Below the pieces are notes generated by a model, which was not told the origin of the DNA, did no database searches, and worked only from the letters and a program-made list of their open reading frames with translations. From assembly GCA_013373385.1 (NCBI GenBank), contig JABXHX010000025.1:1-64000 (forward strand): DNA of 64,000 nt, written 5' to 3'. Position 1 is the first letter of the stretch. Every line of letters begins with the position of its first letter. Origin of the DNA: Flavobacteriaceae bacterium (GTDB lineage Bacteria > Bacteroidota > Bacteroidia > Flavobacteriales > Flavobacteriaceae). Made by a program: the position numbers and the translations under genes. Of this stretch, positions 1 through 8,502 are shown in pieces.

Positions 1-1446
1 CGTGATTGGAATATTTCTCGTCAGTTATGGTGGGGACAGCAAATTCCTGCGTTTTACTTTGGAGACGGAAAAGAAGATTTTGTAGTCGCAGAGAATATTG
101 AAAATGCAGTAAAATTAGCGCAAGAAAAAACAGGAAATACATCATTAACTTCTTCTGACTTAAAACAAGATCCAGATGCGTTAGATACATGGTTTTCTTC
201 TTGGTTATGGCCAATGTCTGTTTTCGACGGAATTCGTAATCCTGAGAATGAAGAAATCAAGTATTATTACCCAACTAACGATTTAGTTACTGGACCAGAT
301 ATTTTATTCTTCTGGGTAGCACGTATGATTATTGCAGGATATGAGTACAAAGATGAGCGTCCGTTTGAAAATGTTTACTTAACAGGACTTGTACGTGATA
401 AGCAACGTAGAAAAATGAGTAAATCTTTAGGGAACTCACCAGATGCGTTAAAATTAATTGAAGATTTTGGTGCTGACGGAGTTCGTGTAGGATTGTTATT
501 AAGTTCTGCAGCTGGTAACGATTTATTATTTGACGAAGATTTATGTCAGCAAGGAAAAGGATTTGCAAATAAAATTTGGAATACCTTCCGTTTAATTAAA
601 GGATGGGAGATTGATGAAAATTTAGCGCAACCAGAAACTGCTAAAATAGGATTAGCTTGGTACGAAGCTAAATTTAATAAAGTATTACTTGAGATTGAAG
701 ATCACTTTAGTAAATATCGCTTATCAGATGCGTTAATGGCTATTTACAAGTTAATTACAGATGATTTTTCATCATGGTTATTAGAAATTGTAAAACCAGG
801 ATACCAACAGCCAATTGATGCAATCACATACAAAGCTGTAATAGAAATATTAGAGAATAACTTAAAAGTATTGCATCCATTTATGCCTTTCTTAACAGAA
901 GAAATTTGGCAACATATTACTGAAAGAACTCCAGAAGAAGCGTTAATTATAGCTAAATACCCAGCAATTGGTGATGTTAATGAAAATTTGATTACTAATT
1001 TTGAGTTTATGACAGATGTGGTTTCGGGAATTAGAACTATCAGAAAAAATAAAAACATTTCATTTAAAGATGCTATTGAATTGTCGGTAGTAAATAGTGA
1101 AAACTTTACAAAAGAGTTTGATGCTGTAATTCAGAAGTTAACGAATGCCTCTGAAGTTTCTTATGTATCAGAAAAAGTTGAAGGAGCTGCATCGTTCCGT
1201 GTAAAATCGAATGAATACTTTGTTCCTATTTCATTAGATACGATTGATGTTGAAGCGGAAATCACCAAATTAAATGCCGAATTAAAGCGTGCAGAAGGTT
1301 TCTTAACAGGAATTCAAAAGAAATTATCAAACGAACGATTTGTAAGCAATGCACCGGAACAAGTAATTACGTTAGAACGTAAAAAAGAATCGGATACTTT
1401 AGCAAAAATTGAAACAATTAAAGCAAGTTTAGCTTCATTAGAATAA
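1..1446 (+). CDS. valS: Valyl-tRNA synthetase, C-terminal part
   Basis: This class I aminoacyl-tRNA synthetase charges tRNA-Val with valine in the cytoplasm. The reading frame is open from base 1, so the gene starts upstream of the window; the ORF-track start at 214 is only an internal Met. The first residues read RDWNISRQLWWGQQIPA, typical of the ValRS catalytic core. The KMSKS signature is present (KMSKSLGNSPDAL), followed by the helical anticodon-binding domain and a C-terminal coiled-coil tRNA arm rich in Glu, Lys and Leu. The three-T-rich hairpin directly after the stop is a good terminator. Identification is secure; the missing N-terminal part, including the HIGH motif, cannot be judged. 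Confidence 0.97.
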   Translation, partial: RDWNISRQLWWGQQIPAFYFGDGKEDFVVAENIENAVKLAQEKTGNTSLTSSDLKQDPDALDTWFSSWLWPMSVFDGIRNPENEEIKYYYPTNDLVTGPDILFFWVARMIIAGYEYKDERPFENVYLTGLVRDKQRRKMSKSLGNSPDALKLIEDFGADGVRVGLLLSSAAGNDLLFDEDLCQQGKGFANKIWNTFRLIKGWEIDENLAQPETAKIGLAWYEAKFNKVLLEIEDHFSKYRLSDALMAIYKLITDDFSSWLLEIVKPGYQQPIDAITYKAVIEILENNLKVLHPFMPFLTEEIWQHITERTPEEALIIAKYPAIGDVNENLITNFEFMTDVVSGIRTIRKNKNISFKDAIELSVVNSENFTKEFDAVIQKLTNASEVSYVSEKVEGAASFRVKSNEYFVPISLDTIDVEAEITKLNAELKRAEGFLTGIQKKLSNERFVSNAPEQVITLERKKESDTLAKIETIKASLASLE

Positions 1447-1455
1447 ACAGAGTTA

Positions 1456-1486
1456 CCCTCATTTTACTTGAAATGAGGGTTTTTTA
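1456..1486 (+). terminator. Rho-independent terminator after valS
   Basis: Perfect 9-bp stem (CCCTCATTT / AAATGAGGG) with a 6-nt loop and a following run of Ts, ten bases after the valS stop codon. The T run is only on the plus side, so it serves valS rather than the convergent dehydrogenase gene. Confidence 0.9.
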
Positions 1487-1494
1487 ATACTGAT

Positions 1495-4422
1495 TTATTC
1501 AATCAATGCCTCTCTTAAAATAGTAATAGGATGTTTAGCAATTCGTTGAGTTCCGTCAAAAATTTGATGCCTACAACTTGTTCCAGCAGCAATTATTTCT
1601 GTGTCTGAAGAACAGCTTCTTACTTTTGGGAATAACGTATCTTCACCAACTTGCATACTCAATTCGTAATGCTCTTTTTCATACCCAAAGCTACCTGCCA
1701 TACCACAACAACCAGTATTTAAAATGGTAACTGAATAATTGGTAGGAATGTTTAAAATATTGAAACTTGCTGCTGTACTCGACAATGCTTTTTGATGACA
1801 GTGTCCGTGAATTTTTAATATTTTACTTTCTTTTGTAAATATATTTACATCAATATTTTCTTTTTGATTTTCGATGTTTAAAAACTCCTCAATAGTAAAA
1901 CAGTTCTCAGAAAGTTCTTTTGCGGCTTTTTTATCGCTTGCAATTCGCAAGTATTCATCTCTAAACGTTAAAATTGCTGAAGGTTCAATTCCGATTAATG
2001 GAGTTTCTTTAGTAATAACATCTTTAAAAATTGCGATATTTTTATTGCAAACCTCTTTGGCTTCTTTTAAAAAACCTTTAGATATAAAGCTACGACCACT
2101 TTCTTTGTGATTGAGCACTACAACTTCGTAACCTAATCTTTCTAATACTGTAATTGCATCTTTACCAATTTCTACATCATAGTAGTTTGTAAATTCATCG
2201 TTAAATAGATATACTTTCTTTAGATCTCTCGACGTTGCTCGAGATGACAAATTAGAGGCAACATATTGTTTTTGAAACCATTTGCTAAATGTTTTTGAAG
2301 CTAATTTTGGAACACTTCTTTGTTGTGCAACACCCATTATTCCTTTAGCCAATGAAGTGTTTAATAATACATTTGTTAGGGCAGGAGTGATGCTTCCTAA
2401 TTTGTTGTACTTTACATTGTTTGCAAACAATTTACTTCTAAAAGAATACCCATTGGTTTCTTGGTATTGGTATAAAAATTCAGCTTTTAAGGCGGCAACA
2501 TCAACATTACTTGGACATTCTGAGGCACATGCTTTACAGCTCAAGCAGAGGTCAAATACCTGCTTTAATTCTTTATGGTTGAATTTATTAGGTTGATCAG
2601 AATTGGTTAAAAATTCTCGTAACGTATTTGCTCTTGCTCTTGTAGTATCTTTTTCATCTCTGGATGCTCTATAACTCGGGCACATTGTTCCACCAGCTGA
2701 AACTGGTTTTCTACAGTCTCCAGAACCGTTACACTTTTCTGCTAATTTTAGAATTCCTTCACTTTCAGAAAAATCTTGAATGGTTTTTATTACTGGTTCT
2801 GTTCTGTCAACCTCATAGCGTAAGCTTTTGTCCATAGGAAAAGCATCAGTAATTTTCCCTCTGTTAAATACATTGTTTGGGTCAAATGCTTTTTTAATAC
2901 GTCTAAATAGTTGATAGTTTTCTTCTCCAATCATCAATGGAATAAATTCAGCACGTACAATTCCATCTCCATGCTCTCCACTAAAAGATCCTTTATATTT
3001 CTTAACTAATTCGGCTGTTTCAGTGGTAATTTTTCTAAACAGTACTACATCTTCAGATTTCTTTAAATTTAATATTGGTCGTAAGTGAATTTCTCCAGCT
3101 CCAGCATGTGCATAATACACAGCTTTTTGCTGGTATGTATCCATAATTTGGGTAAACTCTTCAATAAAGTCAGGTAAATCATTTAAATCAACAGCTGTAT
3201 CTTCTATACAAGCAACAGCTTTATGATCTCCAACCATATTTCCTAACAAACCTAGCCCGGCTTTACGTAGTGCAAATATTTTGTTGATATCGGCTCCATA
3301 TATTTTAGGGTGATGATATCCTAAACCACTTTTTTCTAAATCTACAATTAAGTTATCTGCTAATATTTCTGCTTCTTCTACAGTGTCTGCTGATACTTCT
3401 AACATTAAAATAGCACCTGGATCACCTTGTAAGAAAAATCTATTTTTAGCTTGCTCTCGGTTGTTTTTGGTACAATCTAAAATTATTTTGTCCATTAACT
3501 CACAAGTGTACAACTTGTGTTTCATAGTAATTACAGTGGCTTTTAAACTCTCATTAACACTGTTAAAATGAGAAGTAACCATAATACTTTTACTTGGCTG
3601 TACATCATCTAATTGAACCGTGATTTGTGTAGAAAAAGCTAATGTTCCTTCACTTCCAGATAAGAATTTTGCTACATTTATGGTTGGTTCAGTTCCGCCA
3701 AATAAGTCAGACTTCAGGAATTCATCCACGGCGTAACCGGTGTTACGCCTGTGAATGCTTTCTTTAGGGAATTCCTGTTTAATTTTTTCTTGAGTAGATT
3801 CTGAAATAAGTTCAGAATATATTGATTTGTAGATGTTACCTTCTAAAGAATCTAATTCCATTTTTTGCTTAAACTCCTCTGAAGTGATTTCGGAGAAAGT
3901 AGCCAAACTACCATCACTTAAAATGGTATCAATAGAAAGCACTTTATCTCGTGTTACCCCATAACGAATAGAAGTACTACCGGATGAATTGTTTCCAACC
4001 ATACCACCAATCATACATCGGTTAGAAGTTGAGGTGTTTGGTCCAAAGAATAACCCGTGAGGCTTTAGATAAAGATTCAACTCATCTCTAATAACTCCAG
4101 GTTCAAGAGTAACTGTTTTATTAGTAGTATCTAAAGAGATAATTTTGGTAAAATATTTAGAAACATCTACTACAATTCCATCTCCCACACATTGTCCTGC
4201 AAGAGAAGTTCCTGCTGTTCTCGGAATTAGGGTAGTATTGTTTTTAGAAGTAAAAGCAATTAATTCTTGAATGTCTTTTACATTTTTAGGATAAGCAACT
4301 GCTAATGGAATTTTCCTATATACAGAAGCATCTGTAGCATATATTGTTTTATGTAAATCGTCAAAAAATAACTCTCCTTCTAGAGAATTGTTTAATGCGT
4401 TTAATTGTGTATGGTTAATCAT
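1495..4422 (-). CDS. FAD-linked D-2-hydroxyacid dehydrogenase with Fe-S and CCG domains (YdiJ-type)
   Basis: A 975-residue fusion of a GlcD-like flavoprotein and a GlpC-like iron-sulfur protein. Visible in order: an FAD-binding type 4 domain (about residues 35-240, with PRTAGTSLAGQCVGDG), the FAD-linked oxidase C-terminal domain (about 270-540, with SGEHGDGIVRAEF), a ferredoxin-like segment (about 565-690, with CLSCKACASECP), and a C-terminal CCG domain (KIHGHCHQKAL, NTGCCGMAGSFGYE). This architecture is that of YdiJ and of the Pseudomonas D-2-hydroxyglutarate dehydrogenase; D-lactate is an alternative substrate. It lies 9 bp downstream of an Lrp/AsnC gene, probably in one operon, and opposite a DUF1338 gene, which favours D-2-hydroxyglutarate. 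Oddity: a palindromic repeat is read in frame between the Fe-S and CCG domains (NLSSRATSRDL). Substrate is inferred, architecture is clear. Confidence 0.85.
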   Translation of the reverse strand: MINHTQLNALNNSLEGELFFDDLHKTIYATDASVYRKIPLAVAYPKNVKDIQELIAFTSKNNTTLIPRTAGTSLAGQCVGDGIVVDVSKYFTKIISLDTTNKTVTLEPGVIRDELNLYLKPHGLFFGPNTSTSNRCMIGGMVGNNSSGSTSIRYGVTRDKVLSIDTILSDGSLATFSEITSEEFKQKMELDSLEGNIYKSIYSELISESTQEKIKQEFPKESIHRRNTGYAVDEFLKSDLFGGTEPTINVAKFLSGSEGTLAFSTQITVQLDDVQPSKSIMVTSHFNSVNESLKATVITMKHKLYTCELMDKIILDCTKNNREQAKNRFFLQGDPGAILMLEVSADTVEEAEILADNLIVDLEKSGLGYHHPKIYGADINKIFALRKAGLGLLGNMVGDHKAVACIEDTAVDLNDLPDFIEEFTQIMDTYQQKAVYYAHAGAGEIHLRPILNLKKSEDVVLFRKITTETAELVKKYKGSFSGEHGDGIVRAEFIPLMIGEENYQLFRRIKKAFDPNNVFNRGKITDAFPMDKSLRYEVDRTEPVIKTIQDFSESEGILKLAEKCNGSGDCRKPVSAGGTMCPSYRASRDEKDTTRARANTLREFLTNSDQPNKFNHKELKQVFDLCLSCKACASECPSNVDVAALKAEFLYQYQETNGYSFRSKLFANNVKYNKLGSITPALTNVLLNTSLAKGIMGVAQQRSVPKLASKTFSKWFQKQYVASNLSSRATSRDLKKVYLFNDEFTNYYDVEIGKDAITVLERLGYEVVVLNHKESGRSFISKGFLKEAKEVCNKNIAIFKDVITKETPLIGIEPSAILTFRDEYLRIASDKKAAKELSENCFTIEEFLNIENQKENIDVNIFTKESKILKIHGHCHQKALSSTAASFNILNIPTNYSVTILNTGCCGMAGSFGYEKEHYELSMQVGEDTLFPKVRSCSSDTEIIAAGTSCRHQIFDGTQRIAKHPITILREALIE
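2223..2250. repeat. Palindromic dispersed-repeat-like element inside a coding frame
   Basis: The sequence TCTCGA-CGTTGC-TCGAGA, flanked by GATC and TGACA, forms a hairpin and, on the coding strand, reads TGTCATCTCGAGCAACGTCG and onward to AGAGATCT. From memory this matches a short palindrome scattered between genes in many Bacteroidota genomes. Here it encodes LSSRATSRDL in a linker of the FAD/Fe-S dehydrogenase without breaking the frame. No second copy was seen in the window. Confidence 0.6.
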
Positions 4423-4431
4423 TAGTTAGTG

Positions 4432-4890
4432 CTATTGAATAGGAACATTTTTCTTAAATCCAGCATCAAAACAGATAAATGTATCTGTGCCTGCAACTCC
4501 GTTTATTAAATGAACTTGTTCGTATAAAATTTCTCTTAAATGTTCATTGTTGTGTGCAAATATCAGAATAAATATGGCATAATTTCCAGAAACATAATTG
4601 CATTCAACAACTTCATCAATTTTAGTGAGTGCTTCCATCACAGATTTGGCAAAACGTGCTTCACGTAAACGAATACCTGTATATGATTTGGTGTTAAAAC
4701 CTAGTTTCTTTTCATCAAGAATAAACTCAGCATTTTTAATAACACCACTTTCGGTTAGCTTTTTAATTCGCTGATGTACCAACGAATTAGAAACGTTCAA
4801 TTCTTCTGCTATCTGCGAGTAAGCTTTACGTGCATCTTTACGTAATTGTAACAGGATTTGTTTGTCTATATAATCAAATTGACCTTCCAT
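4432..4890 (-). CDS. Lrp/AsnC-family transcriptional regulator
   Basis: A 152-residue protein of the usual Lrp/AsnC length. The N-terminus is a helix-turn-helix (residues about 4-60: IDKQILLQLRKDARKAYSQI followed by LNVSNSLVHQRIKKL), and the C-terminus is a RAM/Lrp ligand-binding domain ending in a typical AGTDTFICFD-like strand. Such proteins sense amino acids or related metabolites and bind palindromic sites as oligomers. The gene is followed after 9 bp by the FAD/Fe-S dehydrogenase and is divergent from the DUF1338 gene, with a 156-bp AT-rich gap holding a clean inverted repeat. It probably controls itself and both neighbours. The ligand is unknown; an amino acid or keto acid of lysine breakdown is a guess. 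Confidence 0.92.
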   Translation of the reverse strand: MEGQFDYIDKQILLQLRKDARKAYSQIAEELNVSNSLVHQRIKKLTESGVIKNAEFILDEKKLGFNTKSYTGIRLREARFAKSVMEALTKIDEVVECNYVSGNYAIFILIFAHNNEHLREILYEQVHLINGVAGTDTFICFDAGFKKNVPIQ

Positions 4891-4967
4891 ATGGTTGAAA
4901 TAAAATAATTGAGTGTCAAATATTTTTAAATATATAAAATAAAAATCAAATTAATATAAAATTAATT

Positions 4968-4991
4968 TTATAAGTGTAAAATTACTTATAA
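4968..4991. promoter_or_regulatory. Candidate Lrp/AsnC operator palindrome
   Basis: Perfect 8-bp inverted repeat TTATAAGT-N8-ACTTATAA in the divergent gap between the regulator gene and the DUF1338 gene. Its centre is about 67 bp before the DUF1338 start and 89 bp before the regulator start. A second, more AT-rich inverted repeat (AAATTAA-N7-TTAATTT) lies just beside it at 4948-4968. Function as an operator is inferred from position and symmetry. Confidence 0.45.
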
Positions 4992-5018
4992 TGTATGATT
5001 TAATAAAGTAAATCAATT

Positions 5019-5026
5019 TATTTTTG
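5019..5026 (+). promoter_or_regulatory. -7 promoter element upstream of the DUF1338 gene
   Basis: TATTTTTG fits the Bacteroidota -7 consensus TAnnTTTG and ends 20 bp before the start codon. No clear TTG -33 box lies at the usual distance, which would be compatible with a promoter needing an activator. Confidence 0.5.
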
Positions 5027-5046
5027 TAGTGAAAATTTAATTAACA

Positions 5047-5856
5047 ATGACAACAACTGAAATTTTTAACAATTTGTGGAATGAGTATACAGAGAGAACT
5101 CCTTCTGCTCAAAAAATAAAAGATTTGTTTACTAATAAAGGAAACACTGTTTATAATGATCATGTGGCTTTTAGAACTTTTGACGATGCAAGGGTAAATA
5201 TTGATGTATTGGCAAGGCCATTCATAACTGTGGGTTATATTGAATGTGGTGAATATACTTTTGAAGCTAAGAAATTGTATGCAAAGCATTTTGAACATGC
5301 TACTGATAAGAATGCACCAAGAGTATTCATTAGTCAGTTAAAAACTGTTGAGTTTTCTTACGAATTGCAAGCTGCAGTTAAAAACATGATTGATAGCATT
5401 CCTACTGAAGAACTAGAAAGTGATTTGGTTTTTAAAGGGCGTTTATGGAGCCAACCTTCTTATGAAGTGTACAAACAATTACAAGCAGAAACTGAGTATG
5501 CTGCTTGGTTGTATGTAAATGGTTTTTGTGCGAATCATTTTACGGTAGATGTAAACAAGTTAGATACTTTTAATTCTTTGCAAGAGGTAAATGAGTTTTT
5601 AAAGGAAAACGGATTTAAGATGAATACTTCTGGAGGGGAAATTAAAGGGACTCCAGCGCAATTGTTAGAACAATCTAGTGTATTAGCAGATAAAATTCCT
5701 GTTAAATTTGCAGAAGCTACCAAAGAAATAACTTCTTGTTATTACGAGTTTGCTTTTCGTCATGCTATGACAAATGGAGAATTATACTCTGGCTTTATTG
5801 CCGGTTCTGCAGATAAGATTTTTGAAAGTACCGATATGGTACTGCAAGAAAATTAG
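5047..5856 (+). CDS. DUF1338 protein, probable 2-oxoadipate dioxygenase/decarboxylase
   Basis: A 269-residue DUF1338 protein. Characterised members (HglS of Pseudomonas putida and plant FLO7 types) are Fe(II) enzymes that convert 2-oxoadipate plus O2 to D-2-hydroxyglutarate and CO2 in lysine breakdown. The metal ligands I recall for the family can be placed here: H39 in NDHVAFRTF, H164 in ANHFTVDVN and E234 in CYYEFAFRH, with R43 four residues after the first His, the spacing of the substrate-binding Arg. The protein is of the short type rather than the about 460-residue HglS. It faces an Lrp regulator and a YdiJ-type dehydrogenase able to oxidise D-2-hydroxyglutarate. The family is certain; the substrate is inferred from ligands and neighbours. 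Confidence 0.85.
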   Translation: MTTTEIFNNLWNEYTERTPSAQKIKDLFTNKGNTVYNDHVAFRTFDDARVNIDVLARPFITVGYIECGEYTFEAKKLYAKHFEHATDKNAPRVFISQLKTVEFSYELQAAVKNMIDSIPTEELESDLVFKGRLWSQPSYEVYKQLQAETEYAAWLYVNGFCANHFTVDVNKLDTFNSLQEVNEFLKENGFKMNTSGGEIKGTPAQLLEQSSVLADKIPVKFAEATKEITSCYYEFAFRHAMTNGELYSGFIAGSADKIFESTDMVLQEN

Positions 5857-5860
5857 TTTC

Positions 5861-8299
5861 TTAAAAACTAAATTCTTTGCTTAAAGGGAGCTCAATACAA
5901 AATTTAGTTCCCTTTTTTGGTGTACTTTTTACATTTATTTTTCCACCGTGTAAGTCTACAAATTCTTTACAAAGAATTAATCCCAAACCTGTACCAGTTT
6001 CTTTTTGTGTACCAGAGGTTGATATATTTTTGTCTATTTGGAAGATATTTTTTAATTGCATCTCATCCATTCCAATACCGTTATCTTCAATAGAAATTGA
6101 ATATTTTTTTGATTTTTGTTTTATCTTAACTTTTATTTTACCCTGCGTGTTGGTAAATTTAATTGCATTAGAAATTAGGTTTCTAAAAATAGTATCAACC
6201 ATTTGACGGTCAGCGCTTATAATTGCTTTTTCAGGAAGTTTTTCTTGTATGGTTATATTTTTTTGTTTGGCTACATATTCTAATAAATCAATTGTTTTTT
6301 TTACTGATTTAGACAAGTCAAATACTTTAGGGTTGTATTCCATTTTATTGGTTTGTATGCTAGACCATTCAATAAGATTATTTAGTAAGTCCATCGCTTT
6401 TTGTGATGAATTTTCAATAATATTAGCATATTCTTCTATACTCTCGTAATTTTTTTCTTTCACCTGTTTTGCCAAAATATTACTGAATCCTAAAACATTG
6501 TTAAAAGGAGCTCTTAAATCATGACTAATAATCGAGAAAAATTTATCTTTTGTAGCAATAGATTCTTTAAGTTGTTGCTCTGCAATTTTTTGTTTTGTGT
6601 TATCGTAATACAACACATAAACTTTATCCTTTTTATTTATCTTAATAATTGATGTATACGCCTGTACATCTCTTATTTCTCCACTAGCTAGTTGATGTTT
6701 AAACTCATTATAAGAACGTTTGTTGACAACCGTATGATTTAATAAATCTGCAATGGTGTCTTTATCAAGAATATTGATATCGCTAATTTTCATTTTTTTA
6801 AGCTGCTCAAGTGAATAGCCGTAAAAATTTATGGCAGCATGATTGGCTTGTTCTATGCATTGTGTTTCAGGATCTATGATAAGTTTAACCGCATTGGCTT
6901 GCTCAAACATAGCTTTGAATCTATTCTTATTTTCTATAATTGCTAACTCATTTGATTTTTTTTGTGTAACGTCAATAATGATAGAAGCAAGCTTTTTTTC
7001 ACCACTAAAATCAATTGTAGAAGTGAACACACTTACATCTTTAATTGAGCCGTCAGAAAGTTTGTGCTTAAATTCAAAATAATCTCGCTCATTATTTTTA
7101 GCAAGAAGCATTTCTCTTTGGACTTCTTTTTCTGATAGCTGATTGATATCACTTATTTTTTTGTTGCATAGCTCTTCTTTTGTATATCCGTAAAAATTTA
7201 AAGCAGCGTTATTAGCATTTTCAATAAAACCAGTTTCAGGATTAATAATAATTTTAGCAATCTTAGATTGTTCAAATAACAATTTAAAATGTTCTCTACT
7301 TTCTTTGAGTTGCTTTTCACTTTCTAGTTTTTGAGTAATGTCTATAAAAGAGCCAGTAATAGTATCGTCAATCATAGTGAAAGAAATTTCTACTTGTTTT
7401 TTCGTACCATTTTTGGCTGTTAAAGTGTAGGTTCTTTCTTCTACTTCAGATGGGTTTATTTTATATTTTTCAACATCCTCTATAAAAGTAGCATAAGCTT
7501 CTTTTCTATAATCTTCATCTGGAAAAACGTTTAAAAACCACGAATCCCAATCTGGGGTGTCTTGAATTGTGTAACCTAGTAATTCTTCAAATTTTTTATT
7601 CATATAAGAAACTTCAGTTCCTTTAGATGAGCAGATGGCAATAGGTAAATAATTAAAAACTACTTTTTTTTCTTCTTCATTTAAAGTTTTGTGAAATGCC
7701 TCAGCTTGATTAGATTTTTCAATAAACTGCGTGTTTAGCTTTTTAAGTAAAAGGTTTTGTTTTTTTAATGTATGGTTTTGTAAGCTAAGTTTTAAATCAT
7801 TTTCTACTAGGTTTTTTAAATGTAAAATAAGATTCTCATAAGTTTTATTAAGCTTTATTTCTTTACTATCTAAAATGCAAATGGTACCAAAAACCTCATC
7901 GTCTGGCCAATTTATAGGATATCCTAAATAAGAAATCATATTCAAATCACTATCTAAATTGTTATCTTTCCAAAGTTCATCTTTTAATGCATTGGCTACA
8001 TACAATTTTTTTTGGGTTCCGATAACAGTCTCGCAGTACAACCCAAATTTGAGTTGTACTTTTTCGCCAATTAAATACGGATTTTTTGGAGAGTTGTTTT
8101 TCTGAAAAACCTCAATAGTATCTTGGTTTAACTTCATGATTAAACCAGTAGGTACGCTAGTAACTTGAGTAATAGTATCAAGAACTGATTGCCATTTTTT
8201 AGTAGTTTTTTTAGGGATTTTCGGTTTGTTATTAGAGCCAATATTTACCCTAACAGGTATATTAGTCTCTCTAACCATTACAGTAGAAAACGTATTCAT
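5861..8299 (-). CDS. GAF-PAS-PAS-PAS sensor histidine kinase
   Basis: An 812-residue cytoplasmic sensor kinase with no transmembrane segment. In order: a GAF-like domain (about residues 36-170), a coiled stretch, PAS1 (about 212-335), PAS2 (about 340-455), PAS3 (about 465-575), a HisKA dimerisation domain with the phospho-acceptor in FFSIISHDLRAPFNN, and a HATPase domain with N (NLISNAIKFTN), G1 (DNGIGM) and G2 (GTGLGL) boxes. PAS2 and PAS3 are clearly duplicated copies, both with the pattern FYGY and KISDIN. There is no receiver domain and no response-regulator gene nearby, so it is an orphan. The gene is convergent with the DUF1338 gene, 4 bp apart. The signal is unknown. Confidence 0.93.
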   Translation of the reverse strand: MNTFSTVMVRETNIPVRVNIGSNNKPKIPKKTTKKWQSVLDTITQVTSVPTGLIMKLNQDTIEVFQKNNSPKNPYLIGEKVQLKFGLYCETVIGTQKKLYVANALKDELWKDNNLDSDLNMISYLGYPINWPDDEVFGTICILDSKEIKLNKTYENLILHLKNLVENDLKLSLQNHTLKKQNLLLKKLNTQFIEKSNQAEAFHKTLNEEEKKVVFNYLPIAICSSKGTEVSYMNKKFEELLGYTIQDTPDWDSWFLNVFPDEDYRKEAYATFIEDVEKYKINPSEVEERTYTLTAKNGTKKQVEISFTMIDDTITGSFIDITQKLESEKQLKESREHFKLLFEQSKIAKIIINPETGFIENANNAALNFYGYTKEELCNKKISDINQLSEKEVQREMLLAKNNERDYFEFKHKLSDGSIKDVSVFTSTIDFSGEKKLASIIIDVTQKKSNELAIIENKNRFKAMFEQANAVKLIIDPETQCIEQANHAAINFYGYSLEQLKKMKISDINILDKDTIADLLNHTVVNKRSYNEFKHQLASGEIRDVQAYTSIIKINKKDKVYVLYYDNTKQKIAEQQLKESIATKDKFFSIISHDLRAPFNNVLGFSNILAKQVKEKNYESIEEYANIIENSSQKAMDLLNNLIEWSSIQTNKMEYNPKVFDLSKSVKKTIDLLEYVAKQKNITIQEKLPEKAIISADRQMVDTIFRNLISNAIKFTNTQGKIKVKIKQKSKKYSISIEDNGIGMDEMQLKNIFQIDKNISTSGTQKETGTGLGLILCKEFVDLHGGKINVKSTPKKGTKFCIELPLSKEFSF

Positions 8300-8502
8300 A
8301 ATTTGGGGGAATTTGTACTTGTTAATATAATAGATTTACTTGTAAATCAAAATATTAACTTAGTAAAGTTACAGAAAAATTAATTATAAAACAAGTATAA
8401 GGTAATGCTTTATGTTAAAGAAATTAAAAACTCTCGAGTGTGTTTGCTTTACCATATTGGTTTTTATACCTTGTACTTCTATTAATTACCAAACAAATCC
8501 TA

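Noticed and set aside
3730-3749. GC-rich inverted repeat GGCGTAAC-CGGT-GTTACGCC inside the FAD dehydrogenase
   Set aside because: It codes the family-conserved RRNTGYAV stretch, so the symmetry is probably a codon accident rather than an inserted element.
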